Assembly (NCBI RefSeq): GCF_000002235.5
Contig: NW_022145615.1
Location: 14,866,712 to 14,930,711 of the forward strand
Reading direction: 5' to 3'
Length of the DNA stretch: 64,000 nucleotides
Source of the DNA: Strongylocentrotus purpuratus
Taxonomy: Eukaryota; Echinodermata; Echinoidea; Camarodonta; Strongylocentrotidae
The notes beneath the pieces were generated by a model that saw nothing but the letters and a program-made list of their open reading frames with translations, did not search any database and was not told the DNA's origin. This document shows, piece by piece, positions 27,217 to 40,598 of this stretch. The translations under genes were made by a program, and so were the position numbers. Numbering within the stretch: the first letter of the stretch is position 1; each line of letters begins with the position of its first letter.

Positions 27217-30200
27217 ATTTAAAAAAATTAAAATAAAATAAATAAATAAATAAACTAAGAACCAGAAAACGACTATTGAATAGTGTATTGGAGAAGATGA
27301 TAATGATGACCATGCATTGCATAAGGATTTGAAATTTCACACATACAGTGTATCAAAATACATTAAATGGATTCTCTATACCAACCAAAAGAGAAGAATA
27401 AATTGAAGTAAAAGAGGGGGAGATAGGAAAACATGGGAGAGGAAGAAGAAAGAGAGAGAGATAGAAAGAGGAGAGAGAGGGAGAGAATGAGATAAAGAGA
27501 TACAGAGAGATAGAGGAGAGAGAGAGAGAAAAGAGAAATTAAAATGCAAAAACAGAGAAAATTGAAGCAAAGAAATACGAAAAGAGCAAGAAAACTGACA
27601 TATATCAGAGGAGAGCAGTAACATTTGGAAGCAGGAGACATGGTACTTTGGATGGAATATTATTATATTAAGACAGGAATAACAAAGGAGAATGACAGGT
27701 TCCAAACAGTCTATATTGGAATGACATTTAACAACTTGACATACCCTTGGTGAAGTAGGCGTGCTCTGTGGAGATGAAAATCTCTTCCATATCGACTCAT
27801 CATAGGTCAATGAACCTTCCTCTTGCCTGAAAACAAACAAACAAACAAGAAAACAAATATATTTAATATGCCGGTTATCCCCATCTTTATTTATATTCTA
27901 CTTAATTCTATCCGATAGAAAATTGAATTATATAATCATAATAACTGTATACAGACATGGCACATTATAAATGTTCACTATTGTTATTATTATTATACTA
28001 TCATGTTTGTATTTTCCAATTTCATTTTAATATCAAAATTATCAATTGCTTGTAGTTGCAATAACTTTTGTTTTTAACAAACCATGTCAAATCATATTAA
28101 ATCAAATGAATATATGAAAATGTGATGTTTTCACCTGAATGCTGCTGTTTTAATGCATAGTTGTCATGTTGTAGGTCAGAAGATATCAAATGAGTATACA
28201 AATAGTTATTTACCAAATCATTGCAAAGTTTTTGTAAGTGATTTCTAACTTACTTCTGATACCTAAACAACATACATGAGGATGAGGTCTGCGGAGGATC
28301 TATCACAAAAATTACGATCACGTACAACTGACAACATTTTTATGAACTGACAAATCCATCATACATATTAATGTACAAATTTGCTGGGTCAATTCCTTTC
28401 ATTCCTGATATTCATCACTTGTAATGATTTAATGTTGGGTGTGTGTGCATGAAGCAAAATAAATGTCATAGACTGACAGAATGAATGTTACCTAATGTTG
28501 CCAATTTACAGAGCAGTTGGAGGTGTGGTGACATGAGTTAGGCAGGTATGTGTAATATCATCAAACAAGATTATGAATGTTGATTTTAACTTATCCACTT
28601 CTACAAATAAGCATGATGTCTGCTGAGAAAAGACAGCATCTATAACATGGATCTATCACAAAAATTATGATGACAACTCATACTATCTCTGCAACAGTCT
28701 GTTAACATATATCTTCAAAGTTTTAATAAACTGACAAATCAGTCATACAGATTCACTGGGTCAGGCAACCTTTTCGTTCCTGATATTCATCACTTGTAAT
28801 TATTTAATTTTGGGTGTGTGTGTGCATGAAGCAAAATAAATGTTATAGAATGACAGAATGAATGTCAGTGAATGAATGTCACCTAATGTTGCCAATTTAC
28901 AGAGCAGTTGGAGGTGTGGTGACATGAGTTAGGCAGGTATGTGTAATATCATCAAACAAGATTATGAATGTTGATTTTAACTTATCCACTTCTACAAATA
29001 AGCATGATGTCTGCTGAGAAAAGACAGCATCTATAACATGGATCTATCACAAAAATTATGATGACAACTCATACTATCTCTGCAACAGTCTGTTAACATA
29101 TATCTTCAAAGTTTTAATAAACTGACAAATCAGTCATACAGATTCACTGGGTCAGGCAACCTTTTCGTTCCTGATATTCATCACTTGTAATTATTTAATT
29201 TTGGGTGTGTGTGTGCATGAAGCAAAATAAATGTTATAGAATGACAGAATGAATGTCAGTGAATGAATGTCACCTAATGTTGCCAATTTACAGAGCAGCT
29301 GGAGGTGTGGTAACATGAGTTAGTCAGGTATGTGTAATATCATCAAACATGATTATGAATGTTGATTTAACTTATCCACTTCTAATGATTAATAGGGGGT
29401 TGACAAGCTCACTTAATCAATGTTAAGACTCAGGTAACTTAGAGGGAATTTTTAAAAAATATATATATCTATAGAAGACATGAAAATACAACCACCTAAA
29501 ACTATATGAGACATTCATTTGATTAATGAAAAAAGTGCATGAACGCAAATTAAAAGTCCCAACAATTTCTATATGTAGCAATTCTCTTCTATAGTTACAA
29601 ATTACTTCTTGCCTATTTCTTTACAGAAGTAATATTAAAAAAAAAATGTTTTATATATCTGGTATCACTGTGGAACATACAGAGCAAAAAACGTGGGTGG
29701 TACATCTCCTTTAAAAAACATGAAAGTGTCAGAGTTTGACACGCATTACACTCTGGATAACCCTGCCTGGGCGTACTCACATTGCACAGATAGTCACCAC
29801 ATCAAATAAGTAAAACACATTTCCAGATCCCCTAAATTCACAACATTTGGTTTGGGGGATTGAAGGCAATTAGTGAATGTTATGATTAATCTTGCATATC
29901 CTCTTGAATAAGTATGCATGTAACGGAGACAGTCATCTTCTCGAATAATTTGTCACACATGTGGAATTTAGGGATGAAATACATTGGGTGTGTGGGATTG
30001 AGCTGTCATAGAAAGTCTTGGCTGATGTTATAATTAGCGAACATGAAGGAAACCAGAAAATTGGGTAACCAAAAAAAAGTTTTTTAGTGCTGGTAATTCA
30101 TGAAATGTCAATGTTTTTTAAAGCAAAATTTTGACAATTGAATTGAATTTTTGGAAATATATAAACTTCAATACAAGGATCAGTAGCTTGAAGCAAAATA

Positions 30201-33200
30201 ATATTAGAATCAAAATTATAAAAGCTTTAATATACCAAAACTATACCTCTGTAAGATTCATCAAATATGGGGATATGCTTTATTATTTTGGGGGTAGGCA
30301 GGCATATCAACTTAAACAATGTGAGGCTTAGAGAAATTTGCCTCTAAATAGCCTCCATTTAATGAAGAAAGGTGACACTGTTAATTTTTATCTAATGGCT
30401 TGTTTATAAATATTGCATTGCTCTCACTTGTATTTCAAACATTTAGAAAAATCTAACATGTAAAGATCAAATCATCTTCAACTTAAATATTTTTTTCATT
30501 CACGCATATGCAACACACTTGGCATCACTTTCACATCCATAATTGGTATTTTAATGAGGCAAATCAAATAATAAATTAGATCTGTAGTACCATAACTATG
30601 TATCTAAAACATTATTTGTAGTCACTTTTTTTTTTACTTTCACTTTTCTTGTGTTGATACATTTTTCAATGATAAAAACTTGTATCAACTTTTACATATA
30701 GACTCAAAATGGGATATAGTCATGGAATCTAATTGATATTTTATAGCAGGTGACGCCACATTTCTGCAACATTCTGACACAATGTCTATGCATCATTAGT
30801 TAGGTAGTCATGTATAATTACAACATATGCTCGCTATGTTGAATATCATTCATCACAGGTGGTGTATTAGGATCTGGTCAAGGCTAAAAACCAGTCATTA
30901 CACGATATACAGCATGTCCACACACAAAACAATTTATCCCGAAACTCTAAAACGAAACTAATTGTATAAAGAATCATTGTATAAATTTCAGAGTGTCCAC
31001 ACACAAGAAACGTTGTATAAATAATCATTGTATAAATTCCAGGATGTCCACACACAGAAGAAAGTAATCCTGAGACTCTACAGCGAAATGTCGTATAGGT
31101 GCGCAGTTTGCTACTGCGGTCATGAAATGGAAGCGGAAATGAGAGGTCTGGTCTCCTTTCGCTCGAGGTCATGTTAAGCCCCGCCCAGTTAGTTACACTG
31201 CACTCCCCCTGTCCACACACAATATTTTCTGTGATTAGGCATGATTAGGCGTGATTCTTTATTGAGTTTCAGTTTGAAACGATGCCCAAACCTGCGTTTC
31301 GTTAGACTAGTTTCGTTATACAACGTATCGTTGGTGAGCGTCCACACACACAATTTCATCGTAAAACTATTGCGAAACGGTATCACTATCGCGAAACGGT
31401 ATAGCTAATCACACCTAATCACGGAAAATGTTGTGTGTGGACAGGGGGATACACTTTGACACTGGAGGCAGTATTCAATGATAACCACATTTTAAAAGAA
31501 CTCTTGGTGCACATCATATCTGTCATTTTGTTCAAAATCCATTTAAAATATTGAATACTGGTACATTTATAAATGTCATTTATCAATGTACCATATGTGT
31601 CTGTCATTTGCAAACCATACAGGGTAGCCAAAAGTAACAAAATGCAGAAATAATCTCTGGGTTAAATATTCCTCACGAGGAGCATATACTTCCCAAGTAG
31701 AAAACATATTTAGTTTGGAACATAAGAGGATGGTGGGTTGGGGGGGCGGGGGAGGGGGGTGGGAGCTGCAGCCTGTATTCGGATAGTCAGCACCTCATAA
31801 TCAGGCAGCTGTATTTTCACATTAGGGCAATCCAGGATAGCTTACACATTGCACACCATACTGAGAGTGAGCATAGCTAGGACCTGGTTCTATGATCACA
31901 AACACTGCTAGTCTAAAAAAATCCTACTCTTCACAGCAGATTTTATTTAAATTCCTAGAAAAAAAATTAATCCTACTATTTTCCTTTTTTTCAACTGGTG
32001 ATGACTTGCTTATTTGTAATCGCTCTTTTCAGAAGAAAAGCATATATTTCCATTTTTTAAAATGATTCACTATCATCCAAGTCATTGTGAGTTGCAAATG
32101 TTTTGAAGTTCCAAGCTTTATACACTCAGACAATGATTGTATTCAAATACCTCAGGACTACCAAATATACTGTAATATAAGACAATTCCACTAGAGTTCT
32201 TGAAGCCCCTCCTTTAAGATAGTAATACTTTAATCACTCCTTTAACACTCTTGGATGTACAAACAATGCATCAATCAGCAGAATCACAAATACAGGAAGG
32301 CTTGTGTCACATAAGCTAGCTACTAAGTCCAAATTTGACTTCCTGTGTTTTCTCAGTTACAAGACAGGGCCTCTCCTTTTTCACTTGCATGCATGCTCTC
32401 TGTCTGTCTCTCTAGGTCTGTCCTCATCAGCTTGAGATTGCCAAATAACCCGCTATTTTAACCATCCTGATCGCAAATTATCCAGTTAATTTGTGTCTTC
32501 ATCAGCCCCAAGTTGCAATTAGCTGGATATTTGGTCGAGATAATTATATCCCAAGATATCTTGGGCTAGTTTGCAAAATATCCCGCTATTTGTCCGGTTG
32601 CCTCTTCACCAGCTAATTTCTCGAGCTTGAGTTTCGAGTTTTGAGGTAGAGTCTCGAGCTGATGAAGACGCGGTTTGTAACTTTAGGCTTATTTCCCAAA
32701 TCGGAAATAGCGGCCTATTTGGCAATCTCGAGCTGATGGAGACATACCTTCTGTCTCTCTGTCTCTCTTTCTGTCTCTCTTTCTATCTCTTTCTCTCTCT
32801 CTATCTCTTTTAGGGATTAAAGTATTATTTAATATTATTGTACAGGGACTATTTCTGAAGAAATTCATTCCAATGATATGTACATGCATTTTTTTCGCTC
32901 TTACATTTATTCTGACCCGTTTGCATGGAGAGGCTTTATTTAGAACAGGATGCCACTGGCCCAATGCCTAGCTGATAAATCTGAATGACATCCAAAATAC
33001 ATCCACCTTTGGCAGAAATCCCAGCCATCCTGTGAGCTAGCTTTCTTTAGAGACATCAATTCTAACCCGGCCATTATTTTCTTTGTCCAAGCACAGGTTA
33101 TGATGATTCATGAATGAGTAAAAATGGAGGATTTGGCTAAATAACGTTGATTACTCCTCATGTTTTTCTTCTGTTATTATTGGAGTATGTTTAGTGGTTC

Positions 33201-36200
33201 AATCTCTGCCCCCCCCCCTTCTTCGATTTGATATCAATATAGCAAGAAATCAAGGTGTGTATATTTCAAAATGACTATTTTCTTTCAAGGAGCAATCCAA
33301 CTATTGTAATAATTTCATTTGTTATGAAAGTAGGAATATAAGAGAAACGTAATGGTGAAAGTTTGAAATATATAAGACCAATAATAAGAAAGTTATGAGT
33401 ATTTAAAATATGAGATCCCAAAATATGCAAATCATATATTGGTAATTTGGTCACTAGATTGTGCTATATTCACAGACAACTCTCCTGTTTGTTGTGTACA
33501 AAAATATCATAAATTTCTGTTTTTCTTTTAAGCACCTTCTCCCTTGGGCTTGGGGCATGTCTCGAAATATATATTGTGGGAAGCATAATATTGAAGGTTA
33601 TCTACAAAGAAAAGTCTCTCCTGCATGAGTCAAACATTTTGATAAATTGTCATTTCAGTCAATTTGTGTGTTGGGCCAAATTGGAAATTGTTGTCCGCCA
33701 CTTTGTCACAGTGACACTTGCCACTTCAGTCAATTTTAAGTGCCCATCATAGTAAATGCAACTTTTCAAAATTCATAACTTTCTCATTCTTTTGTCCGAT
33801 TTTGTTCAAACTTTCACCAGTCTCCACCTGACAGTTCATTGTCTTCAGGACTTGAATCCAAAGACAAAAAAGTCATGTGGTCCCACCTGTTCAATCTTGT
33901 GGTGGTCTTGCATGGTGATTCATGACCATAGGATTATTACGGCTAGACAATTCTGATATGTCACATACTCTTGCACATGCTGCTCCATTATTCCCATTAT
34001 TTCCATTATCCTTTTTCGGTAACCCGACACATGCTCCGCCGACGATTGCTCCGCCGACATTTACTCCGCAAAACGCGACAATTGCTCCGCGACATTTGCT
34101 CCGCGACATTTGCTCCGACGTCAAATGCTCCGCCGACAGTTGCTCCGCCGACAGTTGCTCCGCCGACAGTTGCTCCGCCGACAATTGCTCCGCCGACAGA
34201 TGCTCCGCCGACAATTGCTCCGCCGACAATTGCTCCGCCGACAATTGCTCCGCCGTCAATTGCTCCGCAAAACGCGACAATTGCTCCGCCGACATTTGCT
34301 CCGCCGACATTTGCTCCGCCTGAAGCGACACTTGCTCCGCCGACATTTGCTCCGCCGACAATTGCTCCGCCGACAATTGCTCCGCCTGAAGCGACAATTG
34401 CTCCGCCGACATTTGCTCCGCCGACATTTGCTCCGCCGACAATTGCTCCGCCAACAATTGCTCCGCCTGAAGCGACACTTGCTCCGCCGACATTTGCTCC
34501 GCCCAAAAAGTGTCCCATAAACTACAAATGCTACTAGTACTACGACAAATGCTTCGCCGACAATATTTTCTTTACACCTATTTTTTTCGTTTCTTTTTTT
34601 CTTCTTCATTTTCTGAATGCATTTCTTGAAATAATGTAGATGAAATGAAATGAATGAATGTTGATGAAGTGGGAGGAAAAAGGAGTTACCTAAAAGTCAT
34701 TTCGAATATACTGAAATAACTTTCCATCTATCACTGTACGTCCCATAATATTAAATGTATACTAAACACTCATTACATGTCGTGGGAAGATTTTAAAAAA
34801 AAGTAGAGCAGCAAGCCACATTCCCCAATACGCGCATACCTCCTAGTTAATTTCAAGTAGCTCATCAATATGTAATACCTGAAATTACCTCGATCAATGC
34901 ATCTTACTAGGTAAAGCATTAGGTCATCATGGAAGTTTAGAAAATAAGAAAAAAAAAAAGAAAAAAAGTTTAGAAAATAAGGGCACTTATATACGTAAGG
35001 AAGAGAACCCATTCAGACGGGAAAATGAGATGGCAGCCTTTCTGCTTATTCACATTTATACAAATCATTTTGTTGCAGTTTGATGTTAGTTCTTCATGAT
35101 AAGCCAATTGCTCTTCTTCCGGTGGCTTCGTGAGTCCCTTAAATTATTCAGTGAAAACAAAGTACTCGAATGAAACGGAGTGTTTTACACACTAACATAT
35201 ATATATTAAAGCTACATACACTTAACTAAAGGAAAGAAACCTTTAGAAAATGGACTGGATATTATTGAAAATATTATTCTAAACAAGAATGTACTACATG
35301 ATTGTATTACTTTACGTTTCAATTTCACGAGAGAAATAGAACTCGAGAGGGGGAGCAGAGAAGAAGTGATGGAAATGAAAGAAGACTAATAGCATGAGAG
35401 GAAAGAAAAGAGCAAAGAAGACAAGAAAACGGTGTAAACAGGAAAAGGAGGAGCATGGGAGAGAGAGAAAGAGAGAGAGAGAGATAGCCTTGAGCTTTGG
35501 ATCAGCTAATGAGTAATACATGAAACAGATTTTGAGCGGCCAGTAATTATCTTTCGCCGGAGAACTTGCGTAAGGAGCTATAATTTTATTTTTTATTTTT
35601 TTAAATCAAACATTATGGGGAATAGCAAAAAACGGTTGTCTTCTTTGCTCTTTTCTTTCCTCTCATGTTATTAGTCTTCTTTCATTGAGGTAATTTCAGG
35701 TCTTACATATTGATGAGCTGTTTGAAATTAACTAGGAGGTATGCGCGTATTGGGGAATGTGGCTTGCTGCTCTACTTAAAAAAAAAAAAACTTCCCATGA
35801 CATGTAATGAGTGTTTAGTGTACATTATGTGGGACGTACAGTGATAGATGGAAAGTTATTTCAGTATATTCGAAATGACTTTTAGGCAACTGCTTTTTCC
35901 TCCCACATCATCAACATTCATTCATTTCATTTCATTTACATAATTTCATGAAATGCATTCAGAAAATGAAGAAGAAAAAAAAGAAATAAAAACAACCCGT
36001 GAAAAAAAAATATTGTCGGCGAAGCATTTGTCGTAGTACTAGTAGCATTTGTATTTAATGGGACACTTTTTGGGCGGAGCAAATGTCGTCGGAGCAAATG
36101 TCACCGGAGCAAGTGTCGCTTCATGCGGAGCAAATGTCGTCGGAGCAATTGTCGGCGGAGCAAATGTCACCGGAGCAATTGTCGCTTCAGGCGGAGCAAT

Positions 36201-39200
36201 TGTCGGCGGAGCAATTGTCGGCGGAGCAAATTTTGTCGGAGCAATTGTCGGCGGAGCAAATGTCGGCGGAGCAAGTGTCGCTTCAGGCGGAGCAAATGTC
36301 GGCGGAGCAAATGTCGGCGGAGCAATTGTCGCGTTTTGCGGAGCAATTGACGGCGGAGCAATTGTCGGCGGAGCAATTGTCGGCGGAGCAATTGTCGGCG
36401 GAGCATCTGTCGGCGGAGCAATTGTCGGCGGAGCAACTGTCGGCGGAGCAACTGTCGGCGGAGCACCTGTCGGCGGAGCATTTGACGTCGGAGCAAATGT
36501 CGCGGAGCAAATGTCGCGGAGCAATTGTCGCGTTTTGCGGAGTAACTGTCGGCGGAGCAATCGTCGGCGGAGCATGTGTCATGGAACCCCTTTTTCCCTG
36601 TATAGTCATTCCCATTTTGTACAAGAACTTGTCGGCAGGACACATGTATAAAAGCAGATTCCTAGATTTGTTGTAGCAAATCAGCTTAAACTGTCTTCTT
36701 GAGAATTATTTTCTTGTAGCAGAAAAGGAAAAACCAACTTGAATTTGAAATAATTTAGCTCAAGGCATAAATCTAAAACTCAATAGAGATCTTTGAGACG
36801 ATAACAATTTTACAAACCACTGTTTAAACAATCCCATGAAAACAGTTCTACAGTTGTAGACCAAATTTCTGATTTATCTTATTCAGGGAGAACATGAATA
36901 TGTGTGTTTCTTCTCTCTTTCTCTCTATTTCTCTATATAATTGGCATGATCTGTCAATGAGTTCCCCTCCCTCTTTCATGAACTATGTGTGCATAACACT
37001 AAGACTTCACGCCGCCCTGCCACGGAGAGAGATGATTTCCATCAAGCGAATCACTCAAGATTTGGGAGGGGGGTAAATTTAGCCCCCGATCAGGAAGGAG
37101 TGTATTTATTCTACAGGTTAAGACTGACAGGACACTGGCCTGGTACACAAACATGGACAGTACAGGGCTGCTCAAATATAGCATATATAGCCTTCATGTC
37201 CTCTTAAATGCATTCAAATTCTTACGTTTAAAAAAAAAAGGGTCCTTACTTTTTCTTATTACTTTAATTTATCTACATTTCACCCTCTCCTTCAACATTG
37301 TTCAATGAACTTTGAGAATATAACTCTAAATAATATAAAATTTATTCTAGTTCACTGAAAAATCGTATATAATTCTACTAACCCATTTGGCAGAACCACT
37401 CTTTTTTTTCTTCTTCTTATTTTGAACATCTGGTATATAGTATGCTTGATTTTGTTATAGCATATCCTTAATCATTTCCAGTTTTCCAGACTACTTTTAA
37501 CATGAATTGGACAGATCTAGTCTGCTTCAGATTGTTGGATATAACAGAGTGTGCCTTTTTCTTCATACATACTTTGAGCATACATACCATATTTTCTTGC
37601 AGCTAAATCTAGATCTTTAAATTGGAATTGAGATGGAGATCAATATTTGGATCTGATGGGTTGCCTAATCCAAGAGTGCAGATCAGATATCCTCTGATTC
37701 TATTGCCAGCAAGTCCAAATCAAAATGAGAGGAAATATTGAAGATGATCATGCAAGATATATCTGTCTCATCCTCCCACTAACATGAGAGGGTAGGAAAC
37801 AGTCTCTATCATGTCATTGGATGTAACTAAAATAAAGAGCAATCATGGTTTAACCCCTTCACTCTCAAGGGTATCATCCTACATCATTAACCAGTTGTAA
37901 GGTGTCATCCCCTATATATGATCCTGTGCATTCGATATGCCATGGCACGGACCTGCGGAAAATAGAATAAATTGAACTGAACTTGATCTTGTATATATCA
38001 ATAAAGTGTCCTTACAGTTTGGATTTTCATAGAAGAATGAAACATAACTCGCTTAATTGTAACGAAATACTACCAAATACTTGTTGATCATTTTGTATTC
38101 AATGATACAACATTTATTTACATTTTAAGTAATGTGGGCTACCAGAGAAAATGAAGAAGAAAAAAAAACCTGTATTTCCCTTGATCCTTTATCCCTAGAA
38201 AAGGCAAGTCTAAAAGGGAGGGGGAATCGTGCAAGATCAATCAGAAAACTTCTGACAAAGCATGAGGGCAGTTTAGTACAACTACTACAACTACTATGAT
38301 TTAAAAACAAAAATATATAAATTATATTTCCAATCTTTCTCGTCCAGTTAACCAAATGAACAAGCATAACGTGAACAAAAAGGTAAATACATCTTGTCTG
38401 AACGGCACAGATTTTAAAAAAGAGATCAATCCATGTTAGGAAGTGTTATTTTCCAAAGACAGTAATCACAAAGAAAGAGAAACTAATTGAACTAACCAAA
38501 TGGTTATGTATTAAAGAGTCTAGAGGAAAACAGTTTCACAACAAGGCCTATTACCAGAGAGTCAACCTCTTTGCAGCCCTTGATTTGAAAATGTTTTTCT
38601 CTAGACTCTAAACATAAAAGTTTGTTGTTTCCTAACAACTTGCTTTGACATGATTCAGAGTAATAACAAGTTAAAACATGCATTTTAAATTAATATTCTC
38701 AATACACTTTGGAGACCGATCCCCTTTAAAAAGATGGTTGGTTATTGCAAAATATTCTTATGTAAGATCTACAACCTAAAACATTTGTTAAAAAAATTCT
38801 AGAAGATATCAAAATGGACACATATTTAAAATATGCCATAGTAATCATTATCTAGATTTTAAAGAGCAACAAGTTTAAAAAAAATTATGTTTGGTTTTCT
38901 GTTGACCACAAAGTGGTAATAAATCTCTTTTTTTTTAAAGATTCAGGTCTTGCCTGTAAAGGTAATATGATATTAGTCCCTGGGAAATATTGGGTTCCTT
39001 GATAAGGATGCTTCGTTACAAACTGATCATGTATGACAAGATAATTGGAGTTCATCCATTTTAGAGCCATCTCCGCCTTCATCCTAGAACCTAATCTATC
39101 TCTCATGAGAGGAAACATTGAACATCCTATTAAACCAAGAAACTTACATACACCGGTATATCAAACATCCTAAACCTACATGACACATAACACATACTCA

Positions 39201-40344
39201 TTAGATTACAAAATCTCATGTTCACCAGCCAATATTCTCTCTATCTCTCTCTTTCTGTGCCCCTTTTTCTCAATCTATCTCCCTACCTTCATTACTACTA
39301 TCTCCCTCCCTCTCTCTCTTTCAGTTCTTTATGTTTTTCTCTTTAAATCTAATTCACAATTTTTCTAAAATCTTAGTTTCTATGTAGCTTTAAATCTTAT
39401 ATTCAGACTGAAAATGGATTATGAATTATCTAACAATATGAGTAGAAATACTGCATGTTAATAACAAATATTAATAATATGTATTATGGACACAAACAGT
39501 TTATTCAGCACATTTATCTGCTTGTATTACTTTTCCAAACTCAAATTTACAATAACCAATACTATATAAGCCTTATGAACAGACAGATGATCCATGTGCA
39601 TATTAGGCTCAATCCAAGTAAATACCCCACCATAGCACTATTAATGGGATTGGTAATTGGTATCACAAAAATGTTAATCACATATATGTATGCCATTAAA
39701 TTGCTTGTGACAATGATTATAATGACAAAGACAGGGACAGAATCCCCCATTAGCATGCCTTCCCACGACCCTAACTAAGATGTCAGAATAATGTGATTTT
39801 TGTCCTATTAATCTCACGGTGAAGCTCATGCTGGGTATACTCATTAAAGATAATTATGATACGATATTGAATTCCGATATCAATTTGTGTCCCCATAGAA
39901 ACTAATGACTATTAGGTATGACAACAGCACAGAGAGGATGATATGGGAATTAGAGCCTAATTACCCGATCGTGGAGGGAATTAGAAAAGTAACTGCCGAG
40001 AGCAAGAAGGGCATAAACTCCAAAGATGGGTAAAATGATTTGAAAGCTGTTGAGCCGATATGATGTGTGAAGTAATTAAGTTTGTGTAGAAATGTAATGA
40101 TATATATTATAAAACCCATGAGTGAAGGTGTTAGTATATAGACTTTACTGGAAAACTTGTTTAGCACAAGGCTAGCACAAGGCTAATTAATCTGCCACAA
40201 GGTTCATATATGGATTATCAACATGAAATAACTTTGGAACAGTATGTGGACAGTTTCAAGTGATCAAGGGTGGATCATTTTGATCTTTTTCTCTTCTCCT
40301 TATCCAATCCAATCCATTCTATTTATATATCCTCATGCACCTTT

Positions 40345-40385
<41 letters not shown>

Positions 40386-40491
40386 ATTTCACATTTTCAC
40401 TATCCCTCTTTCTATCATTTCTTCTCTCTACTTTCCTCTGTCCTCCCCATCTCTCCCATACCTATAACTCTCCCACCCTCCCTCCCTCTCT

Positions 40492-40541
<50 letters not shown>

Positions 40542-40545
40542 TCTC

Positions 40546-40598
<53 letters not shown>

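Larger units (their letters stand above)
21683..27744 (-). other. Intron of 6.1 kb before PDZ-b
   Basis: AT-rich. It contains a long GA tract (24411-24615), a T-run joined to a G-run (25769-25796) and the A/T microsatellite at 27142-27255. Nothing else recognisable was found over 21700-24400 or 25800-27100. Confidence 0.7.
34026..36580. mobile_element. TU-like foldback transposon with long modular inverted repeats
   Basis: 2.55-kb element with arms of about 870 bp. Each arm has an outer domain of about 30 tandem 15-bp units (core TTGCTCCGCCGACAA; left 34026-34505, right 36069-36580) and an inner non-repetitive domain (left 34506-34893, right 35689-36068). Order of variant units, including GAAGCGACA and AAAACGCGACA forms, is conserved between arms. 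About 190 unpaired bases (35425-35635) form the centre. This modular plan with 15-bp outer repeats is that of the TU elements known from S. purpuratus. No transposase is encoded, so mobilisation would be in trans. Flanks (GGTAACCC left, ATGGAACC right) give no exact target duplication. The GC-rich arrays are open in many frames, which is an artefact. Confidence 0.9.

Noticed and set aside
27376..27840. Minus-strand 154-codon open frame as a single coding unit
   Set aside because: Only 27826-27745 is exon; beyond the GTATGT donor the frame runs into a purine tract that gives Ser/Leu-rich artefact sequence.
33891..34609. Several open frames of 117-200 codons on both strands in the left TU arm
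   Set aside because: All frames are products of a stop-free 15-bp tandem repeat; peptides are simple pentapeptide repeats with no independent start, domain or splice context.
34018..36588. 8-bp target duplication for the foldback element
   Set aside because: Flanks GGTAACCC and ATGGAACC look similar but do not match exactly in any register, so no duplication is claimed.
36039..36676. Several open frames of 75-200 codons on both strands in the right TU arm
   Set aside because: Mirror images of the left-arm artefacts, generated by the inverted 15-bp array.
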